From contig JAISLI010000003.1 in NCBI GenBank assembly GCA_031291035.1, positions 1-64,000 of the forward strand: 64,000 bases of DNA. The letters run 5' to 3'. Below are positions 51,229 through 62,110 of this stretch, piece after piece. Source of the DNA: Desulfovibrio sp. Lineage in GTDB: Bacteria; Desulfobacterota; Desulfovibrionia; Desulfovibrionales; Desulfovibrionaceae. The position numbers and the translations under genes were made by a program. The first letter of the stretch is position 1. Each line of letters opens with the position of its first letter. The notes beneath the pieces are model-generated. The model saw only the letters and a list, made by a program, of their open reading frames with translations. It had not been told where the DNA came from and did no database searches.

Positions 51229-54200
51229 GCGCCCAAGCCCCCATGCGGCTCAAGTTCAAGATTCAGCCGTTCCAGACCGAGGCCGTGCAGTCCGTGGTGG
51301 ATTGCTTTGCCGGGCAGCCGCTTTCCACCGGGTTGACCTATCGCTTGGACCCCGGCAAACAGCGTAAACCCGCCCGGCCGGAACAGGGGAAGCTCTCCAC
51401 CGCCGAACCGGCAGAGGAAATCCCCGGTCTGCGCAATGCGGACTTGGCCCTTTCCGACGAGCGGTTGCTGGAAAACATTCAGGCTGTGCAGCGCGGGCAA
51501 AACCTGTTTGTATCCGACAAGCTGGAAGAAAGCGCCGGGTGCCGCTGCAACCTTGACATTGAAATGGAAACCGGCACCGGCAAAACCTATTGCTACATCA
51601 AAACAATTTTTGAGCTGCACAAGCAATACGGCTGGAGCAAGTACATCATCATGACGCCCAGCGTGGCCATACGCGAGGGGGTATATAAATCCCTGCAAAT
51701 AACCGCCGACCATTTTGCGGAAACCTACGGCAGAAAGGCCCGCTTCTTTATTTACAATTCCAAAAGCCTGCATGAACTGGAAAGTTTTTCGTCGGACAGC
51801 GGCATCAACGTCATGATCATCAACATTCAGGCATTCAATGCCACCGGAGCCGACAATCGCCGTATTTATGAAGTGATTGACGACTTTCAGAGCCGCAAGC
51901 CCATAGACGTTATCAGCGCCAACCGTCCGATTCTCATCCTGGACGAGCCGCAAAAAATGGAAGGCCCCAAAACGCTGGATGCGCTGAAAAAATTCAGGCC
52001 GCTTGTGCTGCTGCGCTATTCCGCCACGCACAGAAAAACCCGCAACAAAATCCACCGCCTGGACGCCGTGGACGCCTACAACCAGAAGCTGGTCAAAAAA
52101 ATCGCCGTGCGCGGCATCACGGTCAAGGGCATTGGCGGCACAGCGCCCTATATGTTTCTGGACTCCATCGAAGTATCCAGCAAAGCGCCGGTGGCCGGAT
52201 TGGAAATGGAAATTCGGCAAAAAGGCGGTGTCATTGCCCGCAAGCTGAAACGGCTGGGCAAAAAAGATGACCTGTTCGCGCTTTCCGGCGAACTGCGCCA
52301 ATACAAAGGCTATGTCGTCAGCGAAATAGACGCCCGCACCGACACCGTGGAATTTGCCAACGGCCGGAGCCTCCGGGCAGGAGAGGCCATGGGCGATGGC
52401 GCGGAAGAGGCTCTGCGCCGCATTCAGATCCGCGAAACCATCAAATCACACCTGGACAAAGAACGCGGCCTGCACGCCAGAGGCATCAAGGTTCTTTCCC
52501 TCTTTTTCATTGATGAGGTCGCCAAATACCGCGATTACAGCCGCGAAGATACAAACGGCGAATACGCCCGGATTTTTGAGGAAGAATACGCCGAGATTCT
52601 TGCGGAAGAACTGACCGGGTTAATGCCGGAAGAAACAAGCCTGAAGGAGTATTGGCAAAGAGATGCCATTCCCAAGGTTCATGAGGGCTATTTCTCCATA
52701 GACAAAAACAAACGACTTGTTGATCCTTCCGGTATAAAAACACGCGGTGAAGAAGCCGGACTTTCCGACGATGTGACGGCGTATGACCTCATACTCAAGA
52801 AGAAAGAACGTCTGCTGTCGTTTGAGGAGCCTGTACGCTTCATCTTTTCGCACTCCGCTCTGCGTGAGGGCTGGGATAACCCCAATGTTTTCGGCATGTG
52901 CATGCTGAAGCACAGCGAAAGCGCCATTTCACGCCGTCAGGAAGTAGGGCGCGGACTGCGCCTGTGCGTCAACCAAACCGGCGAGCGCATTGACCATCCC
53001 GCCATTGCGCACGACGTGAACGTGCTGACCGTCGTGGCCAACGAAAGCTACAAGGATTTTGTGGCCGGGCTGCAAAGCGAAATCAGCGCCGCCCTTTCCG
53101 CGCGTCCGCGCAGGGCGGATGAGGCTTATTTCACAGGCAAATTACTGCGTGCTCCGGAGGGAGATATTCGGGTCACGCCCGCCATGGCCAAGCAGATATA
53201 CCGCTATCTGATCAAAAACGATTACACGGACGACAACGACGCCATAACGAGCGGCTACTATGAAGCCAAGGCGCAAGAGTCGCCGGCCGCGTTGCCGTCG
53301 GAACTCGCCCCCTATGCTGAGCAGGTATTCGCTCTAATCGACAGTGTATACAGTGATGCGCAACTGCCCGTGCCGGAGGACGAGCGCCGTCAGGAGATAA
53401 ACCGTCTCAACGACAATTTCCGTAAACAGGAATTCAAGGCGCTGTGGGAGAAGATCAACCGCAAAGCCGTATACAGCGTGCATTTTGATTCAGATGAACT
53501 TGTTCAGCACTGCATTACGGCAATTGATAAAGAACTCGCCGTCACTCCCCTGCAATATACCATGACCGCGGGTATCCAGGCGCAAAGCGTTAGCGTGGAT
53601 CAACTCAAACAAGGCGAAGCCTTTCACCTGGAAAGCTCCTCAACGGATGTTTTGCAAAACTCCGTCCACTCTCGGGTGCGCTATGACCTTATAGGCAAAC
53701 TGGCGGAACATGCCCAGCTTACCCGTGCAACCGTAACCGCTATCCTGAGCGGCATTGCCGGGCACGTGTTCGCCGAATTCCGCCGGAACCCCGAACATTT
53801 CATCACGGAAGCGGCCCGCCTGATCAATGAACAAAAGGCGACCATAATCATTGAGCGCCTGGGCTATAACGAGCTGACGGAGCGGTACAATACGGATATA
53901 TTCACGGCGGAACGGCAAAAAATAGACAAAACCGCCGTAAAAGAGCGGCTTAAAAAGCATATTTATGATTACGTCGCCACAGATTCCAATACAGAACGCA
54001 GCTTTGCCGAAGAACTGGACGCGAGCGCCGAGGTCGTGGTCTACGCCAAGCTGCCGCGCGGCTTTCTTATCCCCACGCCGGTTGGCGACTATAACCCTGA
54101 CTGGGCCATAACCTTCAAATCCGGCGTGGTGCGGCACATCTATTTTGTGGCGGAAACCAAAGGTTCCATGTCCACCATGCAGCTCAGAAAAATTGAGGAA

Positions 54201-54323
54201 AAGAAAATCGACTGCGCCGGAAAATTTTTTGCAAAACTCAATCTCGCATCTGCCGATAAAGATAAGGTTATTTACGAGGTTGTGAACAGCTACCAAAAAC
54301 TCATGGAAATTGTGAAAATGTGA
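51225..54323 (+). CDS. res: Type III restriction endonuclease (Res)
   Basis: [20 protein letters not shown] (Walker A), [39 protein letters not shown]-terminal NPDWAITF...FVAETKG (PD-ExK-like); ATGA overlap with mod. Confidence 0.96.
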   Translation: MSAQAPMRLKFKIQPFQTEAVQSVVDCFAGQPLSTGLTYRLDPGKQRKPARPEQGKLSTAEPAEEIPGLRNADLALSDERLLENIQAVQRGQNLFVSDKLEESAGCRCNLDIEMETGTGKTYCYIKTIFELHKQYGWSKYIIMTPSVAIREGVYKSLQITADHFAETYGRKARFFIYNSKSLHELESFSSDSGINVMIINIQAFNATGADNRRIYEVIDDFQSRKPIDVISANRPILILDEPQKMEGPKTLDALKKFRPLVLLRYSATHRKTRNKIHRLDAVDAYNQKLVKKIAVRGITVKGIGGTAPYMFLDSIEVSSKAPVAGLEMEIRQKGGVIARKLKRLGKKDDLFALSGELRQYKGYVVSEIDARTDTVEFANGRSLRAGEAMGDGAEEALRRIQIRETIKSHLDKERGLHARGIKVLSLFFIDEVAKYRDYSREDTNGEYARIFEEEYAEILAEELTGLMPEETSLKEYWQRDAIPKVHEGYFSIDKNKRLVDPSGIKTRGEEAGLSDDVTAYDLILKKKERLLSFEEPVRFIFSHSALREGWDNPNVFGMCMLKHSESAISRRQEVGRGLRLCVNQTGERIDHPAIAHDVNVLTVVANESYKDFVAGLQSEISAALSARPRRADEAYFTGKLLRAPEGDIRVTPAMAKQIYRYLIKNDYTDDNDAITSGYYEAKAQESPAALPSELAPYAEQVFALIDSVYSDAQLPVPEDERRQEINRLNDNFRKQEFKALWEKINRKAVYSVHFDSDELVQHCITAIDKELAVTPLQYTMTAGIQAQSVSVDQLKQGEAFHLESSSTDVLQNSVHSRVRYDLIGKLAEHAQLTRATVTAILSGIAGHVFAEFRRNPEHFITEAARLINEQKATIIIERLGYNELTERYNTDIFTAERQKIDKTAVKERLKKHIYDYVATDSNTERSFAEELDASAEVVVYAKLPRGFLIPTPVGDYNPDWAITFKSGVVRHIYFVAETKGSMSTMQLRKIEEKKIDCAGKFFAKLNLASADKDKVIYEVVNSYQKLMEIVKM

Positions 54324-54359
54324 CAAGCTCCGGCACACTCTATGTAACATACTGGTTAT

Positions 54360-54377
54360 ATTTGATAATTATCAAAT
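54360..54377. promoter_or_regulatory. Perfect 18-bp palindrome with exact FNR-type consensus
   Basis: ATTTGATAATTATCAAAT contains TTGAT-N4-ATCAA; TAAAAT at 54395-54400 downstream. Confidence 0.55.
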
Positions 54378-54514
54378 ACACAGAAACAGGGATGTAAAAT
54401 TTTTTTATGGTAGGCTGCTGCGGAGCGGATTCCATCCGGCAAGACGCTCGAAAAATTTTTTCCGAAGGAATAAAGAACAAACCATTGTGTCATCAACCCT
54501 GACCGGAGCCCGGC

Positions 54515-55549
54515 GTGAATACACTCCTCCACAGAGATTTCCTGAAAGAGAGCGATTTTACCCCCGGGGAACTCACGCTGTTGCTTGATCTCGCGGAAAA
54601 GCTCAAACGATGCAGAAAAACCGGCAGCGAGATGAAATTTCTGCAAGACAAAAACATTGTCCTGCTTTTTGAAAAGGATTCCACGCGCACCCGTTGCGCG
54701 TTTGAGACCGCCGCGCTTCATCAGGGGGCGAACGTCACCTGTCTTGGCCCGTCAGGCTCGCAGGTGGGCAAAAAAGAATCCATGCCCGATACGGCCCGCG
54801 TGCTTTCCCGTTTTTACGACGGCATCGAATATCGCGGTTTTGCCCAGGACCGCGTGGAGGCGCTGGCCAAATACGCCTCTGTGCCTGTATGGAACGGATT
54901 GACCAATGAATGGCATCCGACCCAGCTTCTGGCCGACATGCTGACCATGCGCGAGTGCTGTCCCAAGCCCCTGAACAGGCAAACCCTGGCCTATCTTGGC
55001 GATGCCCGCTACAATATGGGCAATTCTCTCATGATGGGTTCCGCCCTGCTTGGCCTGGATTTTCGATCCGTCGCCCCCCGCGCCTTGTGGACCCGCGACG
55101 AGGTTTTCAGGATGGCCGGCGGGACGGCCCAAAAAACAGGCGCCCGCATCACGCGCACGGAAAGCGTGGATGAAGGCGTCAAGGGGTGTGATTTCCTTTA
55201 CACCGATGTATGGCTTTCCATGGGTGAGCCGGACGAAGCGTGGGAGGAACGCATTGCCCTGCTTCTTCCCTACCGCGTGGACATGACGGCGATGGAAAAA
55301 ACGGGCAACAACGATTGCAAATTTCTCCATTGCCTGCCGGCGTTTCACAACCGCGACACGGAAATCGGGGAGGATATCTACCGCCGTTTCGGCCTTGAGT
55401 GCATGGAAGTTTCGGACGAAGTGTTTGAATCCCCCCGCAACATGGCCTTTGAGGAGGCCGAGAACCGCCTCCACACCATCAAGGCCGTTATGGCCGCCAC
55501 ACTCTCCGGAGAAGCGCTGGATTTCGCGCGCGAAGGCTCTCGCGTGTGA
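54515..55549 (+). CDS. argF: Ornithine carbamoyltransferase
   Basis: [39 protein letters not shown]. Confidence 0.97.
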   Translation: MNTLLHRDFLKESDFTPGELTLLLDLAEKLKRCRKTGSEMKFLQDKNIVLLFEKDSTRTRCAFETAALHQGANVTCLGPSGSQVGKKESMPDTARVLSRFYDGIEYRGFAQDRVEALAKYASVPVWNGLTNEWHPTQLLADMLTMRECCPKPLNRQTLAYLGDARYNMGNSLMMGSALLGLDFRSVAPRALWTRDEVFRMAGGTAQKTGARITRTESVDEGVKGCDFLYTDVWLSMGEPDEAWEERIALLLPYRVDMTAMEKTGNNDCKFLHCLPAFHNRDTEIGEDIYRRFGLECMEVSDEVFESPRNMAFEEAENRLHTIKAVMAATLSGEALDFAREGSRV

Positions 55550-55550
55550 T

Positions 55551-56996
55551 ATGGCAAGGAAAAAAATGTCGGACAAACAAACGCCCCACATCATAATTGT
55601 CGGAGCCGGTCCGGGCGGATACGCGGCGGCTTTTCACGCGGCGCGCTCCGGTGCCCGTGTGACTCTTGTGGAAAGAAATCAGATGGGCGGCACATGCCTT
55701 CATGCCGGGTGCATCCCCACAAAAACCATCCTGGCCTCGGCACGCGCGCTGGAAACAGTCAGCCGGCTCTCCGAATTCGGCATTGCCGCGGAAACCGCTC
55801 CTGTCTTTGCCGTGGACATGGCGGCTGTCATGGCCCGCAAGGAAAAAATCAGGGCAACCCTGCGCGTCGCCCTGGAAAAAACCTGCGCGGCCCTCAAGAT
55901 TCGCCTTGCGCGCGGACAGGCGGAACTTCAGGCCGGCCTCAACGTGCTTGTTCACACCGACGGGGGGACTGAGTCCCTGTCCGGCGATGCCGTCATTCTC
56001 GCCACCGGTTCAAAGACACTGGACCTGCCCGCGCTGCCTGTCGATCACAGTCGCATACTCAACAGCGACGATATCCTGAATCTGGACCATATCCCGCCCC
56101 GTCTGCTTGTCGTCGGCGGCGGCGTCATCGGCTGTGAACTGGCTTTTATTTTCAGGGCCTTCGGCGCCGAGGTGACCATTGTGGAGGCCCTGAATCGTCT
56201 TTTGCCCCTTGACCCGGTGGATGAGGAAGTAAGCCGTCTGCTCCTTCGGGAGGCCAAAAAACGCGGCATTGCCGTCCTGACGGCAAAAACGGTGCGAACC
56301 GCGGCCATTGGGGAAAATGGAGTAACATGCGCGGTCGCTCCATCACCCTCCGCGGAGAGCGCCGCGGGACAGAGCGCGGAGATGGAGACGGACATTGTGC
56401 TGGTGGCCGTGGGGAGAGCTCCGGATACGGAAGGATTGAATCCCGGAGCCGCGGGCGTTGCGGTTGACGCCAAAGGCTGGATTGTCGCGGACGCCACCAT
56501 GCGCACCAGCGCCGAAGGCGTTTACGCCGTGGGCGACGCGTTGGGGCCGCATCGTCCCATGCTGGCCCACACGGCAACGGCGGAGGGACTGTGCGCCGTG
56601 GACAACATCCTGGGCAAAAAGGCCGTCATGAATTACGGAGCCATTCCCTCAGTCATTTTTACTTCGCCTGAAATCGGCGTTGTGGGTTTGTCCGGGGCGC
56701 AGGCCGGCGGACAGGGAATCAGGGCGCGTTCAAGTCTGGCCCGGTATCGCGAGCTGGGGAAATCCCACGCTGCGGGCGAACTGCCCGGTTTTTTCAAACT
56801 TGTCTGCGAAGAGGGGAGCGGCAGGATACTGGGGGCCCACATCATCGGCGCGCACGCCGCCGACATCGTGGCCGAGGCGGCTCTGGCGGTGCGATACGGA
56901 CTTACGGCTGCGGATATCGCCCAGACTGTCCACGCCCATCCCACCCTGGCCGAAGGGCTGCGCGAGGCCGCGCTGGCCTGGATTTCCGGCGGCTGA
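55551..56996 (+). CDS. lpdA: Dihydrolipoamide dehydrogenase-like flavoprotein
   Basis: IIVGAGPGGYAAAFHAARSGARVTLVE, GGTCLHAGCIPTKTIL (redox disulfide), YAVGDALG, HAHPTLAEGLREAAL. Confidence 0.93.
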   Translation: MARKKMSDKQTPHIIIVGAGPGGYAAAFHAARSGARVTLVERNQMGGTCLHAGCIPTKTILASARALETVSRLSEFGIAAETAPVFAVDMAAVMARKEKIRATLRVALEKTCAALKIRLARGQAELQAGLNVLVHTDGGTESLSGDAVILATGSKTLDLPALPVDHSRILNSDDILNLDHIPPRLLVVGGGVIGCELAFIFRAFGAEVTIVEALNRLLPLDPVDEEVSRLLLREAKKRGIAVLTAKTVRTAAIGENGVTCAVAPSPSAESAAGQSAEMETDIVLVAVGRAPDTEGLNPGAAGVAVDAKGWIVADATMRTSAEGVYAVGDALGPHRPMLAHTATAEGLCAVDNILGKKAVMNYGAIPSVIFTSPEIGVVGLSGAQAGGQGIRARSSLARYRELGKSHAAGELPGFFKLVCEEGSGRILGAHIIGAHAADIVAEAALAVRYGLTAADIAQTVHAHPTLAEGLREAALAWISGG

Positions 56997-57034
56997 CAAA
57001 CGCGGGCGGCCGTTTGCAAAAAGCGTAAATTGCC

Positions 57035-59209
57035 CTATGTCGCCATGCCTTCGGTTTCCCGCACCACTTCCAGAATGGCGGGCAAAGCGCGAATGATCTC
57101 TATCAGGTGGTAGAGTTGCGCGGCGTCCCGCACTTCCACCATAAAGCGCAAGCGGGCGCGGCCGTCAACCAGCTGGTCCAGCTCAAGGGCGGAGATATTG
57201 ACCATGTTCTGGGCAAAAATCCGCGTCACATCCGCCAGAACGCCGTGTTCGTTTTTCGCGATCACAAAAATGCCGGCTTCATAGGGTTTTTCCGCTACGC
57301 CGTTCCAATGAACGGATATCAGCCGTTCCGGTTCCATGCTGGGCACATTGGGGCAATCGGCCCTGTGAACGCTCAGACCCATGCCGTGCGAAACATAGCC
57401 GACAATCGGATCCCCCGGCACAGGATTGCAGCATTTGCCGAAGCGCATCAGCACGCCGTCCACGCCGGCGATGCCCACACCGCCGTCCTTGCGGGAGTCC
57501 TCCTTGCGCTCCTTGCCCTGCGGCGGGGGCTGCTGGCCGGAATCGTCAGGGTGCAACACGGCGTAAAGGCGGTTCAGGACACGGCGCGGCGTCAGGTTGC
57601 CGTAACCCACAGCGGCGACCATTTCATCAACGCCGTCAAAATTCAAATCCTGGGCCGCAAGGAGGAGGTGCCCGGCCTTGTGGGCGCTGGTCACATTCAG
57701 GCTGGCCTTGCGTCCCTCCTTTTCCAGCATTTCCCGACCGAGCTCCATGGCCTGTTTACGTTCGCCGGTACGCAGATAATGCTGAATGCGGTTGCGGGCT
57801 TTGGCTGTTTTGATAAATTTGAGCCAGTCTCTGTTGGGATTGCGGGAATGATCTGTAATAATTTCAACGATATCTCCATTTTTCAGCTCTGTGCCCAAAG
57901 GCACCAGACGCCCGTTGATTTTGGCCCCGGTGCAATGCAGCCCCACATCGGTATGGATGAGAAAAGCAAAATCCAGCGGCGTCGCCCCCTCCGGCAGTTC
58001 CTTGACATCACCGGCCGGTGTGTAGACGTAGACCTCATCCTTGAACAGGTCCATTTTGAGGGAGTACAGAAATTCCCGGGAGTCGCTTTCTTCGCGCTGA
58101 CGCTCGAAAATTTCCCGCAGCCAGGAAAACTGTCCCAGGTCTTTGGTGTTGACCCGGTTTTTTTCCTTGTACAGCCAATGCGCGGCGACACCGTGCTCCG
58201 CCTGGCGGTGCATGTCCTCCGTACGTATCTGAATTTCAATGCGTTCGCCCTCCGGCCCTATGACAGTGGAGTGCAGACTCCGGTAACCGTTGGCCTTGGG
58301 CAGCGAAATATAATCCTTGAAGCGTCCGTGTACCGGTCGCCACTGGGAATGCACAAGCCCCAGCACGGCATAGCAGTCCTTGATATTGTCCACAATGACT
58401 CTGAAAGCCATTATATCGTGCATTTCGTCCAGGGGCAGGGACTGGGACTGCATTTTTTTGTATATGCTGTACATGTGTTTGACGCGGCCGTACACATGCC
58501 CCTTGATGCCGTTTGTGGTCAGCAGTCCGCGAAGCAGTTCCACCACCTTGTCGATAATCTGCTTCTCCGCAAGCTGATGCGTATCCAGCCAGTGGTCAAT
58601 CTGATTGTATATGTCCGGCCATAGATATTTGAAACTCAAATCTTCCAGATCGCGTTTTATGCTGTGCAACCCCAGGCGATTTGCCAGCGGAGCGTAAATG
58701 TCCATGGTTTCTTGGGCGATGGGACGCTGTTTGTGCGCTTTCTGAAAACCCAGCGTGCGCATGTTGTGGAGGCGGTCCGCCAGTTTGACCATGAGCACGC
58801 GCATGTCGTGACTCATGGCAAGAATCATCTTGCGTATGTTCTCGGCCTGGGCCTCCTCCTTGTTGTCAAAGGGGATGAGGCTTATCTTGGTGACCCCGTC
58901 GACAATGTCGGCCACCTCTTCACAGAACATGTCGTCAATTTCCTCAAGAGTCGCCCGCGTATCTTCCACGGTGTCGTGCAAAAGGCCCGCGGCTATGGTG
59001 GGTTCGTCAAATCCCATCTGCGCCAGGGAATACGCGACGGCCAAAGGATGGGAGAGGTAAAGCTCGCCGGAAAGGCGCGTTTGCCCGCCGTGGGCTACAG
59101 CGGCAAAGACATACGCGCGCCGCAGCAGATCCAGATCGGCTTCGGATTTGGCGGAGGCAACCGCGTCAAGAATTTCCTGAATATTGACAATCACAATATC
59201 CGCTTGCAA
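57035..59209 (-). CDS. RelA/SpoT bifunctional (p)ppGpp synthetase/hydrolase
   Basis: HD motif HGGQTR...LLHDTVEDT, synthetase GYRSLHSTVIGPEG, TGS VYTPAGDVKELPEGATPLDFAF, C-terminal ACT. Confidence 0.97.
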   Translation of the reverse strand: MQADIVIVNIQEILDAVASAKSEADLDLLRRAYVFAAVAHGGQTRLSGELYLSHPLAVAYSLAQMGFDEPTIAAGLLHDTVEDTRATLEEIDDMFCEEVADIVDGVTKISLIPFDNKEEAQAENIRKMILAMSHDMRVLMVKLADRLHNMRTLGFQKAHKQRPIAQETMDIYAPLANRLGLHSIKRDLEDLSFKYLWPDIYNQIDHWLDTHQLAEKQIIDKVVELLRGLLTTNGIKGHVYGRVKHMYSIYKKMQSQSLPLDEMHDIMAFRVIVDNIKDCYAVLGLVHSQWRPVHGRFKDYISLPKANGYRSLHSTVIGPEGERIEIQIRTEDMHRQAEHGVAAHWLYKEKNRVNTKDLGQFSWLREIFERQREESDSREFLYSLKMDLFKDEVYVYTPAGDVKELPEGATPLDFAFLIHTDVGLHCTGAKINGRLVPLGTELKNGDIVEIITDHSRNPNRDWLKFIKTAKARNRIQHYLRTGERKQAMELGREMLEKEGRKASLNVTSAHKAGHLLLAAQDLNFDGVDEMVAAVGYGNLTPRRVLNRLYAVLHPDDSGQQPPPQGKERKEDSRKDGGVGIAGVDGVLMRFGKCCNPVPGDPIVGYVSHGMGLSVHRADCPNVPSMEPERLISVHWNGVAEKPYEAGIFVIAKNEHGVLADVTRIFAQNMVNISALELDQLVDGRARLRFMVEVRDAAQLYHLIEIIRALPAILEVVRETEGMAT

Positions 59210-59347
59210 TAGCTACAATTTCAAAAAGTCAGCCACAGCGCGGTCACATGTCGGCGCACGCCTCCTAAATAACCAGCCAGGCCGATAACTGCAAGCCATA
59301 TCGTTTGTCGTTAAAAATGATTTTCAGAAAATCCGTATATCCCCGAC

Positions 59348-60511
59348 CTAAAAGCCCCTGAAACCGAAAATGTCGCGCGTCCTGATCACGCAGGATGCGC
59401 GCCTGCCGGGATACAGGATTGATTTCGGCTTGTTTTTCAGATGGATGCGTACCGGCGCATAAAGACGTACGCCGAAAGATGCGGTGTCCGCCGTCTGTGC
59501 CCCCGCTGTCCCGTTCGGGGCATCTTCGGGCAGCGCCTGCGGCGTCATAAGTTCCGCAACTTCCCCCTGCACAGTGTCCTCCTCTCCGTCAAATCTGACT
59601 TCGCAAGGCTGGCCCGCAACAATATTGTCTTTGAACTCCAGAGGGAAATATGCCTTGACCCGGAAGGCGTCCTCCGCCCCTTCGCCGTCGGGCAGGATCA
59701 GCAGAACCGGCTGGCCGCGTTTTACCATCTCCCCCGGTTCGGCGGAGACGCGCAACACCGTGCCGTTCACCGGCGCGTACAATGCGCCGTCGGCATTGGC
59801 GGAAGGCTGATGGATGCCGGCTTTCGCCCCGCGCGCGTTCAGACCGTTCTCGCGTATCCGGCGCAATTCCTGATCCGCGGCCGCGCGTATGCGGCTGGAC
59901 AGCTCGAAATCTTCCCTGGCGGTTTCCATTTTGAGCCGGGCCTGTTTTTCGGCCTGCCGGGCCTCCTGATAGCGCGTTTTGTCCACAACCTTCTCGCCTC
60001 CCCGGCTGTCGAGGGAACGCAGGGCGAGCTGCGCGCGCGCATGTTCCATCACGCGGTCTTCACGTATGCGGCGTTTTGCCTCTTCCTCATTGCGGGATTG
60101 GGCAAGCCGCTCAACAATGTCTTTTTCCGCCGCCTGCAAGGCTTTGAGGCGTTCGGCGGTTTCTTCCACAAGCGCCGGGCGCAACGCCGCCGTATCTTTG
60201 CCCGCCTCACGAAGTTGCCGTGCATAACCGCTTGCGTCCACCCGGCCTACCGCCTGACGCGCGGAAACCCTGTCGCCCTCCCGTGCCGTTATTTCTTCCA
60301 GACGGGCGGAAAATTCCGGGGCCACCGGATAAAGTTTGGCGTCCAGCACCGCGTTTACGCTACGTATTCGTCCGCCGGCCAGCCACCAGCCCGCGATCGC
60401 CGAAAGTACAAAAATTCCGGCGAACAGGACGGCAAGATACGGCCGACGGAACGGGCGGCCCGAAATTTCAGGAGAACCTGGAGACAGTTGCAGATGCGCC
60501 GTTTCCGCCAT
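59348..60511 (-). CDS. HlyD/EmrA-like membrane fusion protein
   Basis: N-terminal TM, coiled coil, biotinyl-lipoyl-like halves (YAPVNGTVLRVSAEPGEMVKRGQPVLLI). Confidence 0.85.
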   Translation of the reverse strand: MAETAHLQLSPGSPEISGRPFRRPYLAVLFAGIFVLSAIAGWWLAGGRIRSVNAVLDAKLYPVAPEFSARLEEITAREGDRVSARQAVGRVDASGYARQLREAGKDTAALRPALVEETAERLKALQAAEKDIVERLAQSRNEEEAKRRIREDRVMEHARAQLALRSLDSRGGEKVVDKTRYQEARQAEKQARLKMETAREDFELSSRIRAAADQELRRIRENGLNARGAKAGIHQPSANADGALYAPVNGTVLRVSAEPGEMVKRGQPVLLILPDGEGAEDAFRVKAYFPLEFKDNIVAGQPCEVRFDGEEDTVQGEVAELMTPQALPEDAPNGTAGAQTADTASFGVRLYAPVRIHLKNKPKSILYPGRRASCVIRTRDIFGFRGF

Positions 60512-60630
60512 ACAAGCCTCGCGCTGTTGTACGTAAAAAAATTCCGGGTTGTTTATGCAGATATCGTACCAACTTTACAAGATGCCTGAAGGCGCATAAA
60601 CAGGAGCATCGCCTTTTTTGAGGAGTATCA

Positions 60631-61341
60631 ATGTTCACGCGTTTTTTTCCCCCGCTTTGCCTTGTGGCGCTGCTCGCGGGTTGCGGCGTCAAACCTGTGA
60701 CCGTCATTGACGAAAACGGATTTGCCAGGTTGGCCCAGCGCATGCCGAAGGAACTTCAGGCCCGCCGTCTGCTGACGGACGACGGAAGCTGGCTGATGGC
60801 CTTTTCTCCGCTTGGCCGCGGAGAATACGGCGAGACGCTGTTTCGGCGTCTTTCACCCTCATTTATGTTCGGAGACTCCGGCCATGTGTATCTGGGAGAG
60901 ACATTCGCCGCCACCCTGCTCCAGACAAGCCGCGTCCGGCACCGGTCCAACGGATTCAGCATAAGCCATCCGACACAGGAGATCGACCTCGACATGGTGG
61001 CCATTCTGGACTGGAACGACGACGGGGAAGATGAATGGCTTGTTTCCTGTCTGGTGGAACCCAAAAAAGGCGGTCTGACCCGCACCTATTATGTGCTCGT
61101 TCCGCCGCCGCGTGATGCCGGGGAACGGCTCGGGGGCACGGTCGCGGCGGTGTATGAATGCTTTGGTCTTGCCTGCAATCTCTACGTGCGCGACAGCAGG
61201 GGCGTTACGCGCACGGCGGCTGACCCGCTGGCCCCGCCCACGGAAGTGCAGGATTTGACGCCCGGTTTGCAGACAGTAACCACGCCGCCCGACAAAAAGA
61301 CGGCCGAAAGCGAAGACGGCCTGGGAGAACACGATTTGTGA
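60631..61341 (+). CDS. Lipoprotein of unknown function
   Basis: Lipobox LLAGCGVKP; no recognised domain. Confidence 0.65.
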   Translation: MFTRFFPPLCLVALLAGCGVKPVTVIDENGFARLAQRMPKELQARRLLTDDGSWLMAFSPLGRGEYGETLFRRLSPSFMFGDSGHVYLGETFAATLLQTSRVRHRSNGFSISHPTQEIDLDMVAILDWNDDGEDEWLVSCLVEPKKGGLTRTYYVLVPPPRDAGERLGGTVAAVYECFGLACNLYVRDSRGVTRTAADPLAPPTEVQDLTPGLQTVTTPPDKKTAESEDGLGEHDL

Positions 61342-61416
61342 ACCGGAGCTTCTGCGGATGATCAGCCTGGAAAAGATATTGTGACGCGGACCTTGAGGAG
61401 GCCATCGGCCCGCCGT

Positions 61417-62102
61417 TCATCTTCCGCTGTGGCCCAGCAGGGCGTGTCTGGCCATAACGTACTTGGAAAGCGCCAACTGCGTGAACTGTATGCCGGAGAG
61501 CAGCCCCGCCACAACAGCGGGCAGAAAGGAATCGTACTTGAGTTCCAGAATCATGAGCCCGCCGGTATCCACTGCCGCAGAATATCCCGATCCCGGTATC
61601 GCGGCCCGCAGATTGGTGTCAAAGGTAAGCCTGACATTACCCGGAGCGTAGCTGAATGCCTCGCGGTCATAGACCACACTGTAACCACCGGACGCATGCA
61701 GCCGAGCAGATGGCGTGCGTAAAACGCCCTCCATACCGGGCCATCCTGGCGGGCGGCGCATCGCATGTCGGCGCGGCAAAGCTCCGCGTACTGCTCCTCC
61801 GTTACCGGCGCGTGTTCCTTGCGCGCCAGTTCGCCGCGCTTATGCTTCCGTTCCAGATGAATCAACTTGAAAGTGTTGTTGTAATACCGCAACCGCCACT
61901 TGTCGCGCAAAAACACTCCATTCCGTTTCTCGTGCAGTGACGTATCGTGCGCATCGTCAAAATAAACGCTGCTGACCTGATATGAGCCGCCAGTGTGTTT
62001 GTCCGGAGTCAGGAGATAAGACGCGCGCTGCCGCATGAGCATGGCGTTCGCTTCGGTCAGATGGTATTTCCGCTCATGGCGGAATTTGGATGTGGGCCGC
62101 AT
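61417..62102 (-). pseudogene. VTC-domain (polyphosphate polymerase-like) protein, frameshifted
   Basis: Frame 1 (61551-62102): KFRHERKYHLT...VSSVYFDD...KWRLRYYN...LERKHKRGEL...RPVVTV; continues in ORF 61417-61779 as VVYDREAFSYAPGNVRLTFDTNLRA...LILELKYDSFLP; junction at CACAC 61675-61679. Confidence 0.8.
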
Positions 62103-62110
62103 AATGCCGA

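Noticed and set aside
46030-54514. Attachment-site direct repeats or integrase/transposase bounding the defence island
   Set aside because: Could not find a matching direct repeat, tRNA gene or mobility gene at either edge by reading; island status rests on content and composition only.
56997-57034. CAAACG...CGTTTG stem between lpdA-like gene and relA/spoT as a terminator
   Set aside because: Short stem without a proper T-tract; too weak to call.
57107-58624. 505-aa plus-strand ORF antisense to relA/spoT
   Set aside because: Opposite strand has complete HD/synthetase/TGS/ACT architecture; antisense ORF is compositional.
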